DNA from: TMED88 sp964515335
Lineage (GTDB): Bacteria; Myxococcota_A; UBA9160; UBA4427
DNA length: 64,000 bases
NCBI GenBank assembly: GCA_964515335.1
Contig: CAZETS010000013.1
Coordinates: 1-64,000 of the forward strand
Direction: 5' to 3'
Part shown: piece after piece, positions 8,696-16,400 of the stretch
Layout of the letters: every line of letters begins with the position of its first letter
Position numbering within the stretch: the stretch's first letter is position 1
Program-made: the position numbers and the translations under genes
Notes under the pieces: model-generated
Seen by the model: the letters and a program-made list of their open reading frames with translations, nothing else
The model's database searches: none
What the model was told of the DNA's origin: nothing

Positions 8696-9604
8696 ATGAC
8701 CGTAACGTTCTTGGAGGTGAGACCTTCGCCGAAGAGCCTGATCCTCGACCTGCTGGCGACCCTGCCCCGCTCGGACGGCAGCTCGATGCCCGTGCGCGCA
8801 CTGGTCGAGGCGGGGGCGATCTTCGGGTTGGCGGAGAACAGCGTCCGCGTTGCCCTGGCGCGTCTGCTCGCCCAGGGGCGGGTCGCGCGGGACGAGCGCG
8901 GCCGTTACCGGCCGGCCGAGGGCGTAGCGGCCGTGACCGGCGAGATCCGCGGCTGGCGCCGGCTCGACGAGCGCTTCGTGCCCTGGGGCGGGGGCTGGAT
9001 CTGTGTCTACGGCAGTCCGGGCGCGCGCGGTGGCGTGCGGGCCCGCAGCGAGCAGGCGCTGCGTCTGCTCGGCTTCGAGGCGCTCGCCGCGGGACTTCAC
9101 GTGCGTCCGGACAACCTCGCCGACCCGCTCGATGCGATCCGCGAGCGGCTGGCGGGGCTCGGGCTGGCTCCGGGGTCGATCGTCGCGCGACTCGCCGACC
9201 TCGACGCGGCCAGCGACGCCCGGGCCCGATCGCTGTGGCGGTGGGAGGAGCTGGCCGCCGCGCAGCGGGCGGGTCGGCGGGAGCTCGAGCTGAGCGGCGC
9301 GCGGCTCGAGGGCGCGCCCATCGATGAGGCCATGCGGGAGACCTTCCTGGTGGGCGGCCGCATGATCCGGCTGCTGGTCCTCGACCCCCTGCTGCCCGAG
9401 CAGATCGCGCCGGGCGCGGCGCGCTGCGAGCTGGTCGCCGCCATGGTCGACTACGACGACTTCGGGCGGTCCTGCTGGGCGGCGTTCATGCGGCGTCACG
9501 GCGCTCCGTACCGTCGGGCGCCCGCCGACCTTCGGGTGGGCGAGGGAGCGGATCGGCTCGACCGCGTCTCGACGGGCGGCGCAGGGCGCGACGGCGGTCG
9601 CTAG
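8696..9604 (+). CDS. PaaX-family transcriptional regulator
   Basis: 302 aa. The N-terminal ~75 residues form a winged helix (SPKSLILDLLATLPRSDG, then SVRVALARLLAQGRVARDE) typical of PaaX, the repressor family that senses acyl-CoAs such as phenylacetyl-CoA. The middle (RARSEQALRLLGFEAL) and C-terminal domain (MIRLLVLDPLLPEQI) also fit. The start is the ATG at 8696. No paa genes are adjacent, so the effector may be another CoA thioester, consistent with the many acyl-CoA enzymes in the window. The last ~25 residues are low-complexity Gly/Arg/Asp. Confidence 0.86.
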   Translation: MTVTFLEVRPSPKSLILDLLATLPRSDGSSMPVRALVEAGAIFGLAENSVRVALARLLAQGRVARDERGRYRPAEGVAAVTGEIRGWRRLDERFVPWGGGWICVYGSPGARGGVRARSEQALRLLGFEALAAGLHVRPDNLADPLDAIRERLAGLGLAPGSIVARLADLDAASDARARSLWRWEELAAAQRAGRRELELSGARLEGAPIDEAMRETFLVGGRMIRLLVLDPLLPEQIAPGAARCELVAAMVDYDDFGRSCWAAFMRRHGAPYRRAPADLRVGEGADRLDRVSTGGAGRDGGR

Positions 9605-9739
9605 ATCGCGCGCACCCACCACGGCCGGGACCTCCTCGCTGCGGTCCCACGGGTGGGCTAAACCCGGCAACCGGGTCGTCGCTGCGGTCCGGACGGGACA
9701 GAGGGTCCCTCCGCCGCTCGAAGGGGAGCCGGGCGCCGA
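9605..9739. other. Hairpin-rich intergenic segment
   Basis: No gene. It contains four short inverted repeats: GGGACC/GGTCCC at 9627-9648 (10-base loop), ACCCGG-CAA-CCGGGT at 9662-9676, the palindrome GTCCGGAC at 9687-9694 and GGGAC/GTCCC at 9695-9709. CCCAC (9646-9650) could alternatively pair with GTGGG (9653-9657), which would break the first hairpin. The sequence cgctgcggtcc occurs twice. It may be a terminator cluster for the regulator or a structured leader of the membrane-protein mRNA. Confidence 0.4.
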
Positions 9740-11440
9740 ATGCGACCAGCCTGGGGTGGATCGCAAGCGGCGATGGTGGCGGGCCTGCTCGCGGCCCTGG
9801 CCGCGGCGTTCTCGCTGCTCGACATCGTCTCGTGGGACTACTGGTGGCAGCTGCGCACCGGGCGGCTGATCTGGGAGACGGGCGGGGTTCCCGACCGGGA
9901 TCCCTTCAGCTACACGGCTCCGGCTGCGCGGTACATCGACATCCACTGGCTGTTCCAGCTGTGGCTCTTCGCCGTGCACGCCCTCGGTGGCCACGCGGCC
10001 GTCGTGGTCGGCAAGCTCGGCTTCGTCGCCCTGACGCTCGGGCTGCTCGCGCCGATCGGCGGCCGGGCGGATCGCGCCGCCGTGTCGGGAGCCGGGCTCG
10101 CGCTCGTGGTGGTGCTGCTCGCCGAGCGCATCATGCCGCGCGCCGAGCTGCCGTCGTTCGCGCTGCTCGCCGCCGTGCTGCTCGGCCTCGATCGCATGCG
10201 CCGGCCCGGTGGTCGTCGCTTCGCGATCGCGGTGGCGATCGTCGGGCTGCAGCTGGTCTGGGCCAACACGCACGGGCTCTTCGCGGTGGGGATCGCGGTG
10301 TGTGCGATCCATTTCGCGGGCGACGTCTTCGACCGGCTCACGCGTGACGACGCGAAGGAGCTCGCCCCCGGTCTTCTCGTCGGGGTGGTGGCGGCCAGCG
10401 TGCTCGTGTCGTTCCTCAACCCGAACGGCCTGGACGGCGTGCTCTATCCCGTCGCCCAGCTCGGCATGATCGGCCCCGTCGGTTCGCGCGCGCTCGGTGC
10501 GAGCATCGTCGAGCTGCAGCCGACCCTCGGTCAGGTGGGCCCGGCGATCGGCGGGGCCGCGCTGGCGTTGCTCGTGATCGCGCTGGCCGCCCTGCTGGCG
10601 AACCGGCGCGAGGCGCCGACCCGTGACTGGCTGCTGGTCGTGGCCTTCGCGTATCTCGCCCTGACCGCGCGCCGCAACCTCTCCCTCTACGCGATCGTCG
10701 TCGCGCCGATCGCCATCACGCACGTCAACGCGTGGCTCGACGCGCGGGAAGGGCGCTGGTCGCCGAGGCGCAGCATGGCGGTCACGGCCGCCCTCGCTCT
10801 CGCGGTCGTCGCGCTGCTCGTCGACGTCCTCCCGGGCCGCTTCCACGAGCGCCTCGGTGTGCCGCGCGAGCCCGGTCTCGGCGTGATGCGTACCTGGTAC
10901 TCGGAGGGGGCCGCCGACTGGATCCTCGCGAACCGGCCGCCGGGTAAGGTCGCGCACGCCATGCCCGACGGCGGGCTCTTCGTCGAACGCCTGTATCCGG
11001 CGTATCGCGTGATGGTCGACGGCCGGCTCGAGGTCTACGGCCCCGAGCTCCTCGAGCGGCTCGCGTGGACGACACCCGAGGAGTTCCAGGCGCTCTACCG
11101 CGAGTACCGCTTCGGCACGGTCGTAGTGCACTACAGCAAGATCCCGTCGGGTGAGATGCTGCGTTGGCTGCACGTGCGGCCGGCCTGGCAGCTCGTCTTC
11201 GTCGACGAGGTCTCGGCGGTGTACGTGCGCGACGGCGGCCGGGTCGGCCGCTTCAGCGCACTCGATGTGGACGCGGACGATCTCTTCCCCGCGTTCACCG
11301 ACGAAGGGCGGGTGCAGACCGAGTTGCGCCTGCGAGGTCGCGCGCTCTTCTACTCGGCGCTCGAGCGCGAAGGCCGCGTGCGCGCCGTGGTGGCGCTGGC
11401 CCGCCGCCACTACCCCGACCTCGAGCTCGCCTCACCCTGA
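9740..11440 (+). CDS. Polytopic membrane protein, GT-C-like, unknown function
   Basis: 566 aa with roughly ten hydrophobic helices in the first ~375 residues and a soluble C-terminal domain of ~190 residues. Helix 1 is followed by a conserved-looking loop DYWWQLRTGRLIWETGGVPD and then DPFSYTAP, the layout of GT-C fold glycosyltransferases and oligosaccharyl/mannosyltransferase-like proteins, where an acidic residue in the first external loop is catalytic. A lipid-linked sugar transferase is plausible but not shown. The start is the ATG at 9740 with GGGGAG about 12 bases upstream. The 3' end overlaps the convergent MaoC-like gene by 9 bases. Confidence 0.84.
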   Translation: MRPAWGGSQAAMVAGLLAALAAAFSLLDIVSWDYWWQLRTGRLIWETGGVPDRDPFSYTAPAARYIDIHWLFQLWLFAVHALGGHAAVVVGKLGFVALTLGLLAPIGGRADRAAVSGAGLALVVVLLAERIMPRAELPSFALLAAVLLGLDRMRRPGGRRFAIAVAIVGLQLVWANTHGLFAVGIAVCAIHFAGDVFDRLTRDDAKELAPGLLVGVVAASVLVSFLNPNGLDGVLYPVAQLGMIGPVGSRALGASIVELQPTLGQVGPAIGGAALALLVIALAALLANRREAPTRDWLLVVAFAYLALTARRNLSLYAIVVAPIAITHVNAWLDAREGRWSPRRSMAVTAALALAVVALLVDVLPGRFHERLGVPREPGLGVMRTWYSEGAADWILANRPPGKVAHAMPDGGLFVERLYPAYRVMVDGRLEVYGPELLERLAWTTPEEFQALYREYRFGTVVVHYSKIPSGEMLRWLHVRPAWQLVFVDEVSAVYVRDGGRVGRFSALDVDADDLFPAFTDEGRVQTELRLRGRALFYSALEREGRVRAVVALARRHYPDLELASP

Positions 11441-11884
11441 CGGCGGTCGTCGGGCCACCAGCAGGCTCACCTCCTGGGTGAGCACGACCTGGCCGGCCGG
11501 GTCGGTCACGGTGTCGCGCAGGCGGATCACGCCGCGGTCGGGCTTCGACCCGGAGGGGCGCGCCTCGACGCACTCGGTCTCGTAGACGAGCTCGTCGCCG
11601 GCGCGGGCGGGATGGGGGAAGCGGACGGCGTCCTTGCCCAGCATGGCGAGCACGGCGATGCGCGCCTCGTGGTCGAAGAAAAGCCGCGTGCAGATCGCGA
11701 AGAGGTGCAGCGACGACGCGGTCAGCCCACCGTAGATCGAGTTCGCCGCGGCCTCGCGGTCGATGTGGAAGGGCTGCGGATCCCACTGCTGGGCGAACGC
11801 CACCACCTCGTCCTCGCCGAGCCGCCAGGCGCCGATGCGGCTCCGCCAGCCGACGGGGATGTCCTCGAAGTACGTCCGCGTCAC
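11432..11884 (-). CDS. MaoC-like hotdog-fold dehydratase
   Basis: 150 aa, single hotdog domain of the MaoC/(R)-specific enoyl-CoA hydratase family. The hydratase-2 type Asp and His are visible in WDPQPFHIDREAA (about residues 42-54), so hydration of a trans-2-enoyl-CoA is possible. The GTG at 11884 has GGAGG about 9 bases upstream. Divergent from the YkgJ-like gene with a 96-base gap, convergent with the membrane-protein gene. Because the neighbouring crotonase lacks hydratase glutamates, this protein could supply hydratase activity; that link is inference. Confidence 0.87.
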   Translation of the reverse strand: MTRTYFEDIPVGWRSRIGAWRLGEDEVVAFAQQWDPQPFHIDREAAANSIYGGLTASSLHLFAICTRLFFDHEARIAVLAMLGKDAVRFPHPARAGDELVYETECVEARPSGSKPDRGVIRLRDTVTDPAGQVVLTQEVSLLVARRPPSG

Positions 11885-11980
11885 GGTCGTGATCCTCCGC
11901 ACGACGGGTGGCTCCGTCGGCCCACGCAGTCTCGCACTCCGGCTCTTCGGCCGCCCGGCGGCTGGTGCATACTCGGCGCG

Positions 11981-12601
11981 ATGAACGGAGGCGGTGTCGA
12001 CGAGGACAACGGAGCGAGCGGTTCGACGCCTCCGCGCAGCTGCGGCGAGTGCTCGCTGTGCTGTCGGGTGCTGCGGGTCGACGCGCTGCGCAAGCTCGGC
12101 GGCGTGGCCTGCGTCCACCAGGACCGCGCCGGCGCGGGCTGCGCGATCCATCCGACGCGGCCGGCCATCTGCCGCCGCTACCGCTGCGCGTGGCTTGGCG
12201 GCTCGCTGACGGAAGCCGACCGGCCGGACCGGCTCGGCGCCGTGCTCGACGTCGTCTCGACGGGCACCGCCGTGCAGCTCGAGATCCACGAGGCCGAGCC
12301 CGGCGTCTTCGATGCGAGCGCTCGCCTGCAGGCCATCGCCGAGGTCTGGCGCGCCTCGATGCCCGTGCGGGTTCGCGATGCCGGCGACGTGCTCGATGCC
12401 GACCGCCCCTACCGGGTGCTGATGCCCGGCGGAGACGAGCACAGGGTGCGGGGCGAGTGGACCGAGATCAGGCGCCCGGCGGATGCCGGAGCAGCCACGT
12501 CCGCCCCGGTCCGCCGCCGGCTGCCCCTGCTCGAGCGCCTCGCGCGGCGCGCCACGCTCGCGGTGCGCCGTTGGCGGGTGCGCGGCTACCGGGGCGCCTG
12601 A
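11981..12601 (+). CDS. YkgJ-family cysteine-cluster protein
   Basis: 206 aa. The N-terminal half has the cysteine pattern of the YkgJ/zinc-or-iron-chelating family: C21, C24, C27, C28, C44, C54, C64 and C69 (CGECSLCC, later CRRYRC). The family is thought to bind a metal ion or iron-sulfur centre; its function is unknown. The Arg-rich C-terminus (RRLPLLERLARRATLAVRRW) could bind nucleic acid or membrane. The ATG at 11981 has no Shine-Dalgarno but a -10-like CATACT ends 7 bases upstream, so the mRNA may be leaderless. Confidence 0.84.
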   Translation: MNGGGVDEDNGASGSTPPRSCGECSLCCRVLRVDALRKLGGVACVHQDRAGAGCAIHPTRPAICRRYRCAWLGGSLTEADRPDRLGAVLDVVSTGTAVQLEIHEAEPGVFDASARLQAIAEVWRASMPVRVRDAGDVLDADRPYRVLMPGGDEHRVRGEWTEIRRPADAGAATSAPVRRRLPLLERLARRATLAVRRWRVRGYRGA

Positions 12602-12616
12602 TCGCGCCTCCCGGTT

Positions 12617-13324
12617 TCAGCCGCGCGCGGGCCCGCTGCCGTACGTCTGCTGCAGGTACTCGACGATGTCGGCCGATTCGAACATCTCGGTGCCGGTGTT
12701 CGGGTCGGAGAGCCAGGGCACCATCATCTTGCCCGAGCGCTTCACGAAGGCCTCGCGTGACGGGCTGCCGCTTCCCACGTTGTGCAACCGGTAAGCGATC
12801 TCCAGCTCGCAGAGCCGCTCGCGCACCAGTCGGCAGAACGGCGACGACTCCATGCTGTAGAGCTCGAGCGGTGCGGCCGGCGCGCGCGAAGGCCGCACGT
12901 CGCGGCCGGCGAGCGCCCGGGGCAGCCCGGCGAGCGCCGAGTTGAGGTCGCCGAGCGGGCCGAGGGCGAGCATCAGCGGCACGCGGCCCTTGCCGTAGCG
13001 CTCGAAGAGGTGGCGGACGATGACGTCCGATTCGTAGAGCTCGACGCCGGCGTTCGGGTCGACGAGATAGGGGAGCTGCGCCTTGCCGCCGCGCCGGATC
13101 AGCTCTTCGCGAAAGCGGTGTCCGTCTTTCGGACACGGGCGCACGTCGGCCGGCAGGTCGAGAAGGGTGAGCGCCTCGCGCACCTTGCGGCAGTACGGGC
13201 AGGCCTCGAACTCGTAGAGGATCAGCGGCTGCTCGGGACGCGGGCCGAGGGCGCCGACTCCGTGGCCGGTGCCCAGCCGGGTCAGCGAGGTGAGCAGCGA
13301 GGTCGCGACGTCGAGGGCGCGCAT
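12617..13324 (-). CDS. Tandem glutaredoxin-like GST N-terminal domain protein
   Basis: 235 aa with two thioredoxin-fold GST_N repeats in one chain and no GST C-terminal helical domain. Repeat 1 has a CPYC redox motif (Cys42, Cys45) with downstream LPYLVDPNAGVELYESDVIV. Repeat 2 has SPFC in place of CPYC, with VPWLSDPNTGTEMFESADIV. The first repeat could work as a dithiol glutaredoxin and the second as a monothiol or glutathione-binding partner. Start ATG at 13324. It follows the ferritin-like gene by 23 bases on the same strand, suggesting co-expression in oxidative or iron stress, which is inference. Confidence 0.86.
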   Translation of the reverse strand: MRALDVATSLLTSLTRLGTGHGVGALGPRPEQPLILYEFEACPYCRKVREALTLLDLPADVRPCPKDGHRFREELIRRGGKAQLPYLVDPNAGVELYESDVIVRHLFERYGKGRVPLMLALGPLGDLNSALAGLPRALAGRDVRPSRAPAAPLELYSMESSPFCRLVRERLCELEIAYRLHNVGSGSPSREAFVKRSGKMMVPWLSDPNTGTEMFESADIVEYLQQTYGSGPARG

Positions 13325-13347
13325 CGGTCGCGATGGCACGCCGCCCG

Positions 13348-14277
13348 CTAGAGCGGCGCCACCGCCTCGCCGCGGGCGCGCGCCTGGTGGCGGTCGCGCA
13401 GGACCTCGGCGGCGCGGACGAGGGTCTCGCGGCGAGGGCCGTCGGCGCCGAACGACTCGATCTCGTCGATCTCCTCCTCGGTGAAGCCTGCTTCGAGGCG
13501 CTCTTCGCGCGCCACCTCGCGCGTGCCGCCGAACGAGAAGGCGCGGTCGGTCTCGCGCTGGAACTCCTTGGCGCGCCGGGCGCGCTCGGGATCGCCCCGC
13601 GTGAACTCCTTGACCCACTCGCTGCCGAAGCGCACGTGGGTGAGCTCGTCGGCGAGCACGAAGTCGACGGCCTGGGTCAGGATGTCGTCGCCCACCTCCT
13701 TCCCGTAGTCGGCGAGCGATCGGAAGACGTCGCAGGCCAGTCCCTCGAGGCAGCGGTTCACGCCGGTCACGCGCAGCACCGGATCGTCGTGGCAGGAGGA
13801 CTCGAAGAGGAAGGTCGACTCGGGAAACTCGCCGACGCTGCCTTCGCCGTGGTCGATCAGCTTCTCGAAGATCTGCACGTGCCGCGCCTCGTCCCAGCAC
13901 TGGCGCGCCATGTTCATCTTGAACTCCCACGGGGTTTCCGGAAAGTCCCACAGCGTGCGGCCCGCGGCCTCGAGGGCCTGCAGCTCGCCGACGAAGATGC
14001 CGTGCAGCTGCATCTTGAGCTGGAGCGGAGTGCGGCCGCCCCGGGCTTGCGTGCCGCCCGAGGCGGTGAGGAACTGGAAGGCGGGTCCGAGCTCGTCGAA
14101 GACCGGCTCGAGCGCTGTGCCCTCGATGCGCTTGCGCAGCTTGGGGGCGATCGTCTCGAAGATCTTCACGATCTGGTCGACGTCGTCGGGCAGCGACTGC
14201 AGGAGCGCGTTGCGGTTCTGGGCGCGCTTGAAGCGCCGGTCGCGCGCGAGTTCCTCGGGGTCCATGAAGCGCTTCAA
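13348..14277 (-). CDS. Ferritin-like (DUF455-like) diiron-type protein
   Basis: 309 aa, all-helical. Carboxylate/His pairs typical of ferritin-like four-helix bundles are visible: GELQALEAAGRTLWDF, then CWDEARHVQIFEKL, and DELTHVRFGSEWVKE, giving two ExxH-type motifs. The layout resembles DUF455-type proteins (often MiaE-like or of unknown substrate). The start is a TTG at 14277 with GGAGG about 7 bases upstream; an ATG at 14265 is too far from that site. Upstream lies a set of 17-base direct repeats carrying ATACT boxes. Confidence 0.85.
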   Translation of the reverse strand: MKRFMDPEELARDRRFKRAQNRNALLQSLPDDVDQIVKIFETIAPKLRKRIEGTALEPVFDELGPAFQFLTASGGTQARGGRTPLQLKMQLHGIFVGELQALEAAGRTLWDFPETPWEFKMNMARQCWDEARHVQIFEKLIDHGEGSVGEFPESTFLFESSCHDDPVLRVTGVNRCLEGLACDVFRSLADYGKEVGDDILTQAVDFVLADELTHVRFGSEWVKEFTRGDPERARRAKEFQRETDRAFSFGGTREVAREERLEAGFTEEEIDEIESFGADGPRRETLVRAAEVLRDRHQARARGEAVAPL

Positions 14278-14302
14278 GTCGATTCCTCCGACGGCGGGCC
14301 GA

Positions 14303-14353
14303 GAGAGTATGCGGACCGGGAGAGTATGCGGGCGGAGAGAGTATAGGGTCGGT
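14303..14353 (-). promoter_or_regulatory. Three 17-bp direct repeats with ATACT boxes upstream of ferritin-like gene
   Basis: On the plus strand gagagtat recurs at 14303, 14320 and 14337, period exactly 17. Read on the gene's strand each unit holds ATACTCTC, and two or three resemble a -10 hexamer (TATACT, CATACT, CATACT). They could be repeated operator half-sites or overlapping promoters. Confidence 0.45.
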
Positions 14354-14370
14354 CGGGCCGGGAATCAGCG

Positions 14371-15540
14371 CTACGAGCCCTGCGCGCAGGCGATGCTCTC
14401 GAGCGACTCCACGGCCCGGGTCGCGCGGCGCAGGCCCGCCTCGGCGATCGGGCGGGCCTGCAGGCCCGAGCCCGCCGCCGCCGTGAAGGCGGCCGCGATG
14501 AAGGTGTAGAGCGCGTAGAGGCGGTGTTGCCGCCACGCCTCGTCGAAGCCGGGCGCCGCCACGCCGCGGGCGTGCAGGGCGCCCAGGTATCCGCGGATCA
14601 GGTCGGCCTCGTGGCTCTCGCGCAGCTCGCCGGACAGCGAGTTGCAGAGCAGGTAGCTGACGTCGCGCATGCCCGGCGCGCGGGCGCAGACCTGCCAGTC
14701 GAGGAAGCCCACCTGGTCGCCGACGAAGAAGAGGTTGCCGAGGTGGGCGTCGCCGTGGACGAGTGTCCGCGCGCCCCGGCTCCAGAGGGCTTCCAGGCGA
14801 TCCCGGCCGTGTATCACGGCATCCGCGGCGCGCACGAGCGGCTCGCCCAGCGACGCTTCGAAGCGCCGCCGCGCCAGGTCGACCATCTGCCCCGTCATGA
14901 AGCGCTCCCACGGCATGTCGCGCCGGCGGCTCTCGTAGCAGGGCACCCACGCGAGGTCGCTCTCGAAGCGCGGGCTCTCCCAGTGCGCGGCGTGGAGCGT
15001 CGCCATCGCGTCGAGGATGCGTGCCGCGTCCGCCGCGTCGAGCCGGTCGCCAACCGTCGCGAGGCGCGCGTTCGAGCGCGCGAGGTCTTCGAGCACGAGC
15101 ACGAACTGACGGTCGGGTGCGACCGACGCGATGCCGTGCACGGCCGGCGCGTTCACCGGCAGGCCGGGCCGTGCCGAGCGATAGAAGCGCACTTCGTTGC
15201 GGCCGATGCCGGTGGCCGCGAGAAACAGTCGCTGGATGCGGGCTCGAGGCGTGATCTTCAGGAAGACGCTCGGCGGCGGCGGCGGTCCTGCGCCCGGGTC
15301 GTCGTAGCGGAGGGCGACGCGGGCACGCGAAGTGGTTCCGGAGTGATCGTCGAGAAGCTCGCAGGACGACACGCGGACGCCCGGATGGGAGGCGGCGAGG
15401 ACGCTCGAGAGCCAGTCGGGAGTCACCTCCCGCGCCGAGCGGGGCAGGCCGCGCCGGCCCGCGCGCAGGCGGTCGAGCGAGACGGCGGCTCCGGACGCGA
15501 CGACGCGCGCGGCCGAGCGGACGGCGTCGGCGAGCTTCAT
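14371..15540 (-). CDS. APH/choline-kinase-like phosphotransferase
   Basis: 389 aa with the kinase-like fold of the aminoglycoside phosphotransferase family. The N-lobe has a strand ending SVFLKITP, with Lys for ATP. The catalytic loop is LVHGDAHLGNLFF and the metal-binding loop is VGFLDWQVCARAP. Such proteins phosphorylate small hydroxylated molecules; the many relatives in acyl-CoA-rich genomes are of unknown substrate. Start ATG at 15540. It stands alone between the ferritin-like gene and a divergent cytochrome gene, with a 209-base gap in which I see no further feature. Confidence 0.89.
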   Translation of the reverse strand: MKLADAVRSAARVVASGAAVSLDRLRAGRRGLPRSAREVTPDWLSSVLAASHPGVRVSSCELLDDHSGTTSRARVALRYDDPGAGPPPPPSVFLKITPRARIQRLFLAATGIGRNEVRFYRSARPGLPVNAPAVHGIASVAPDRQFVLVLEDLARSNARLATVGDRLDAADAARILDAMATLHAAHWESPRFESDLAWVPCYESRRRDMPWERFMTGQMVDLARRRFEASLGEPLVRAADAVIHGRDRLEALWSRGARTLVHGDAHLGNLFFVGDQVGFLDWQVCARAPGMRDVSYLLCNSLSGELRESHEADLIRGYLGALHARGVAAPGFDEAWRQHRLYALYTFIAAAFTAAAGSGLQARPIAEAGLRRATRAVESLESIACAQGS

Positions 15541-15749
15541 GGCGGCGCATGTTAGGCCACGGCGTTCACCGGGTACGCGTCGGGCGGGGGACCGTCGGTC
15601 CGTGGATGCCGCGCCCGGCTGCTTGGCGGGCGGCAGGCTGGCGGGGGCGCTTTGGTGCATCATGTCGTGCGCGGCGCCGGGCGAGCGCGCGGGGGCGGAT
15701 CGCGAAGGGCCGGAGGTGTGAGGTGTCGCCGCAGGGGTCGGAGGACGTG

Positions 15750-16400
15750 ATGGCAGAGACGTTCGGCTCGGCGCTGCCTGCCGTTCGTTCGCTCGCGCTC
15801 GGCTGCGTGCTCGCGCTCGGCTGTGCGCTCGCGCCGTCGGCCTGCGCGGTCTCCGGGACGAACGCGGCGCCCGAGGGTGCGGGCGGCGTGGGCCTGGTCC
15901 ACGCGCCTCCTGCCCGCTACGGGGTCGGCCGCACGCCCACGCCCGAGGAGATCGCGGCGTGGGACATCGACGTGAGGCCCGATGGCCGGGGGCTGCCCGC
16001 GGGTTCGGGGAGCGCCGCCGCCGGCCGCGCGATCTACTCTGATAAGTGTCAGTCCTGCCACGGAGTCGACGGCCGGGGTGGCCCCTTCGATCAGCTGGCC
16101 GGCCGACTCGAGGGCGACGCCTTCCCCTTCGCCGAGGACCCGGCCGCCCCGCGGACGATCGGCAGCTACTGGCCCTGGGCGACGACGCTCTTCGATTACA
16201 TCCGGCGAGCGATGCCCTCGGATCGTCCGGGCTCGCTCGGCGACGACGAAGTCTATGCGTTGACCGCCTACCTGCTCGCGCTGAACGGGCTGCTCGACGA
16301 GAGCGCGACGCTGGACCGTGTCACGCTGCCCGCGATCGAGATGCCCGCGCGCGATCGCTTCGAGCCCGATTCGCGCGTCGGCGGAGCCGAGATCCGGTGA
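15750..16400 (+). CDS. SoxD-like monohaem cytochrome c
   Basis: 216 aa, exported. The N-terminal hydrophobic segment is followed by the SoxD-like block WDIDVRPDGRGLPAGSG and haem site CQSCH (Cys100-His104); the axial Met is probably in RRAMPSDRPGSL. In SoxCD the cytochrome takes electrons from the molybdenum subunit and passes them to a periplasmic cytochrome pool. GGAGG lies 6 bases before the ATG at 15750. The stop overlaps the SoxC-like start by 4 bases (GTGA), so the two subunits are made together. The order (cytochrome first) is the reverse of the classic soxCD. Confidence 0.88.
   Translation: MAETFGSALPAVRSLALGCVLALGCALAPSACAVSGTNAAPEGAGGVGLVHAPPARYGVGRTPTPEEIAAWDIDVRPDGRGLPAGSGSAAAGRAIYSDKCQSCHGVDGRGGPFDQLAGRLEGDAFPFAEDPAAPRTIGSYWPWATTLFDYIRRAMPSDRPGSLGDDEVYALTAYLLALNGLLDESATLDRVTLPAIEMPARDRFEPDSRVGGAEIR

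Noticed and set aside
9621..9660. A minus-strand T-box-like antiterminator sequence (TGGGACCGC)
   Set aside because: Close to the T-box consensus, but on the minus strand it would run into the 3' end of the PaaX gene, with no tRNA-synthetase or amino-acid gene downstream. Probably chance from the GGGACC/GGTCCC hairpin.
6599..11410. A 1603-codon open frame on the minus strand spanning the S8 protease, PaaX and membrane-protein genes
   Set aside because: Its translation is Arg/Ala/Glu-rich with no domain or motif and is antisense to three clear genes. Long antisense frames are expected at this GC content.
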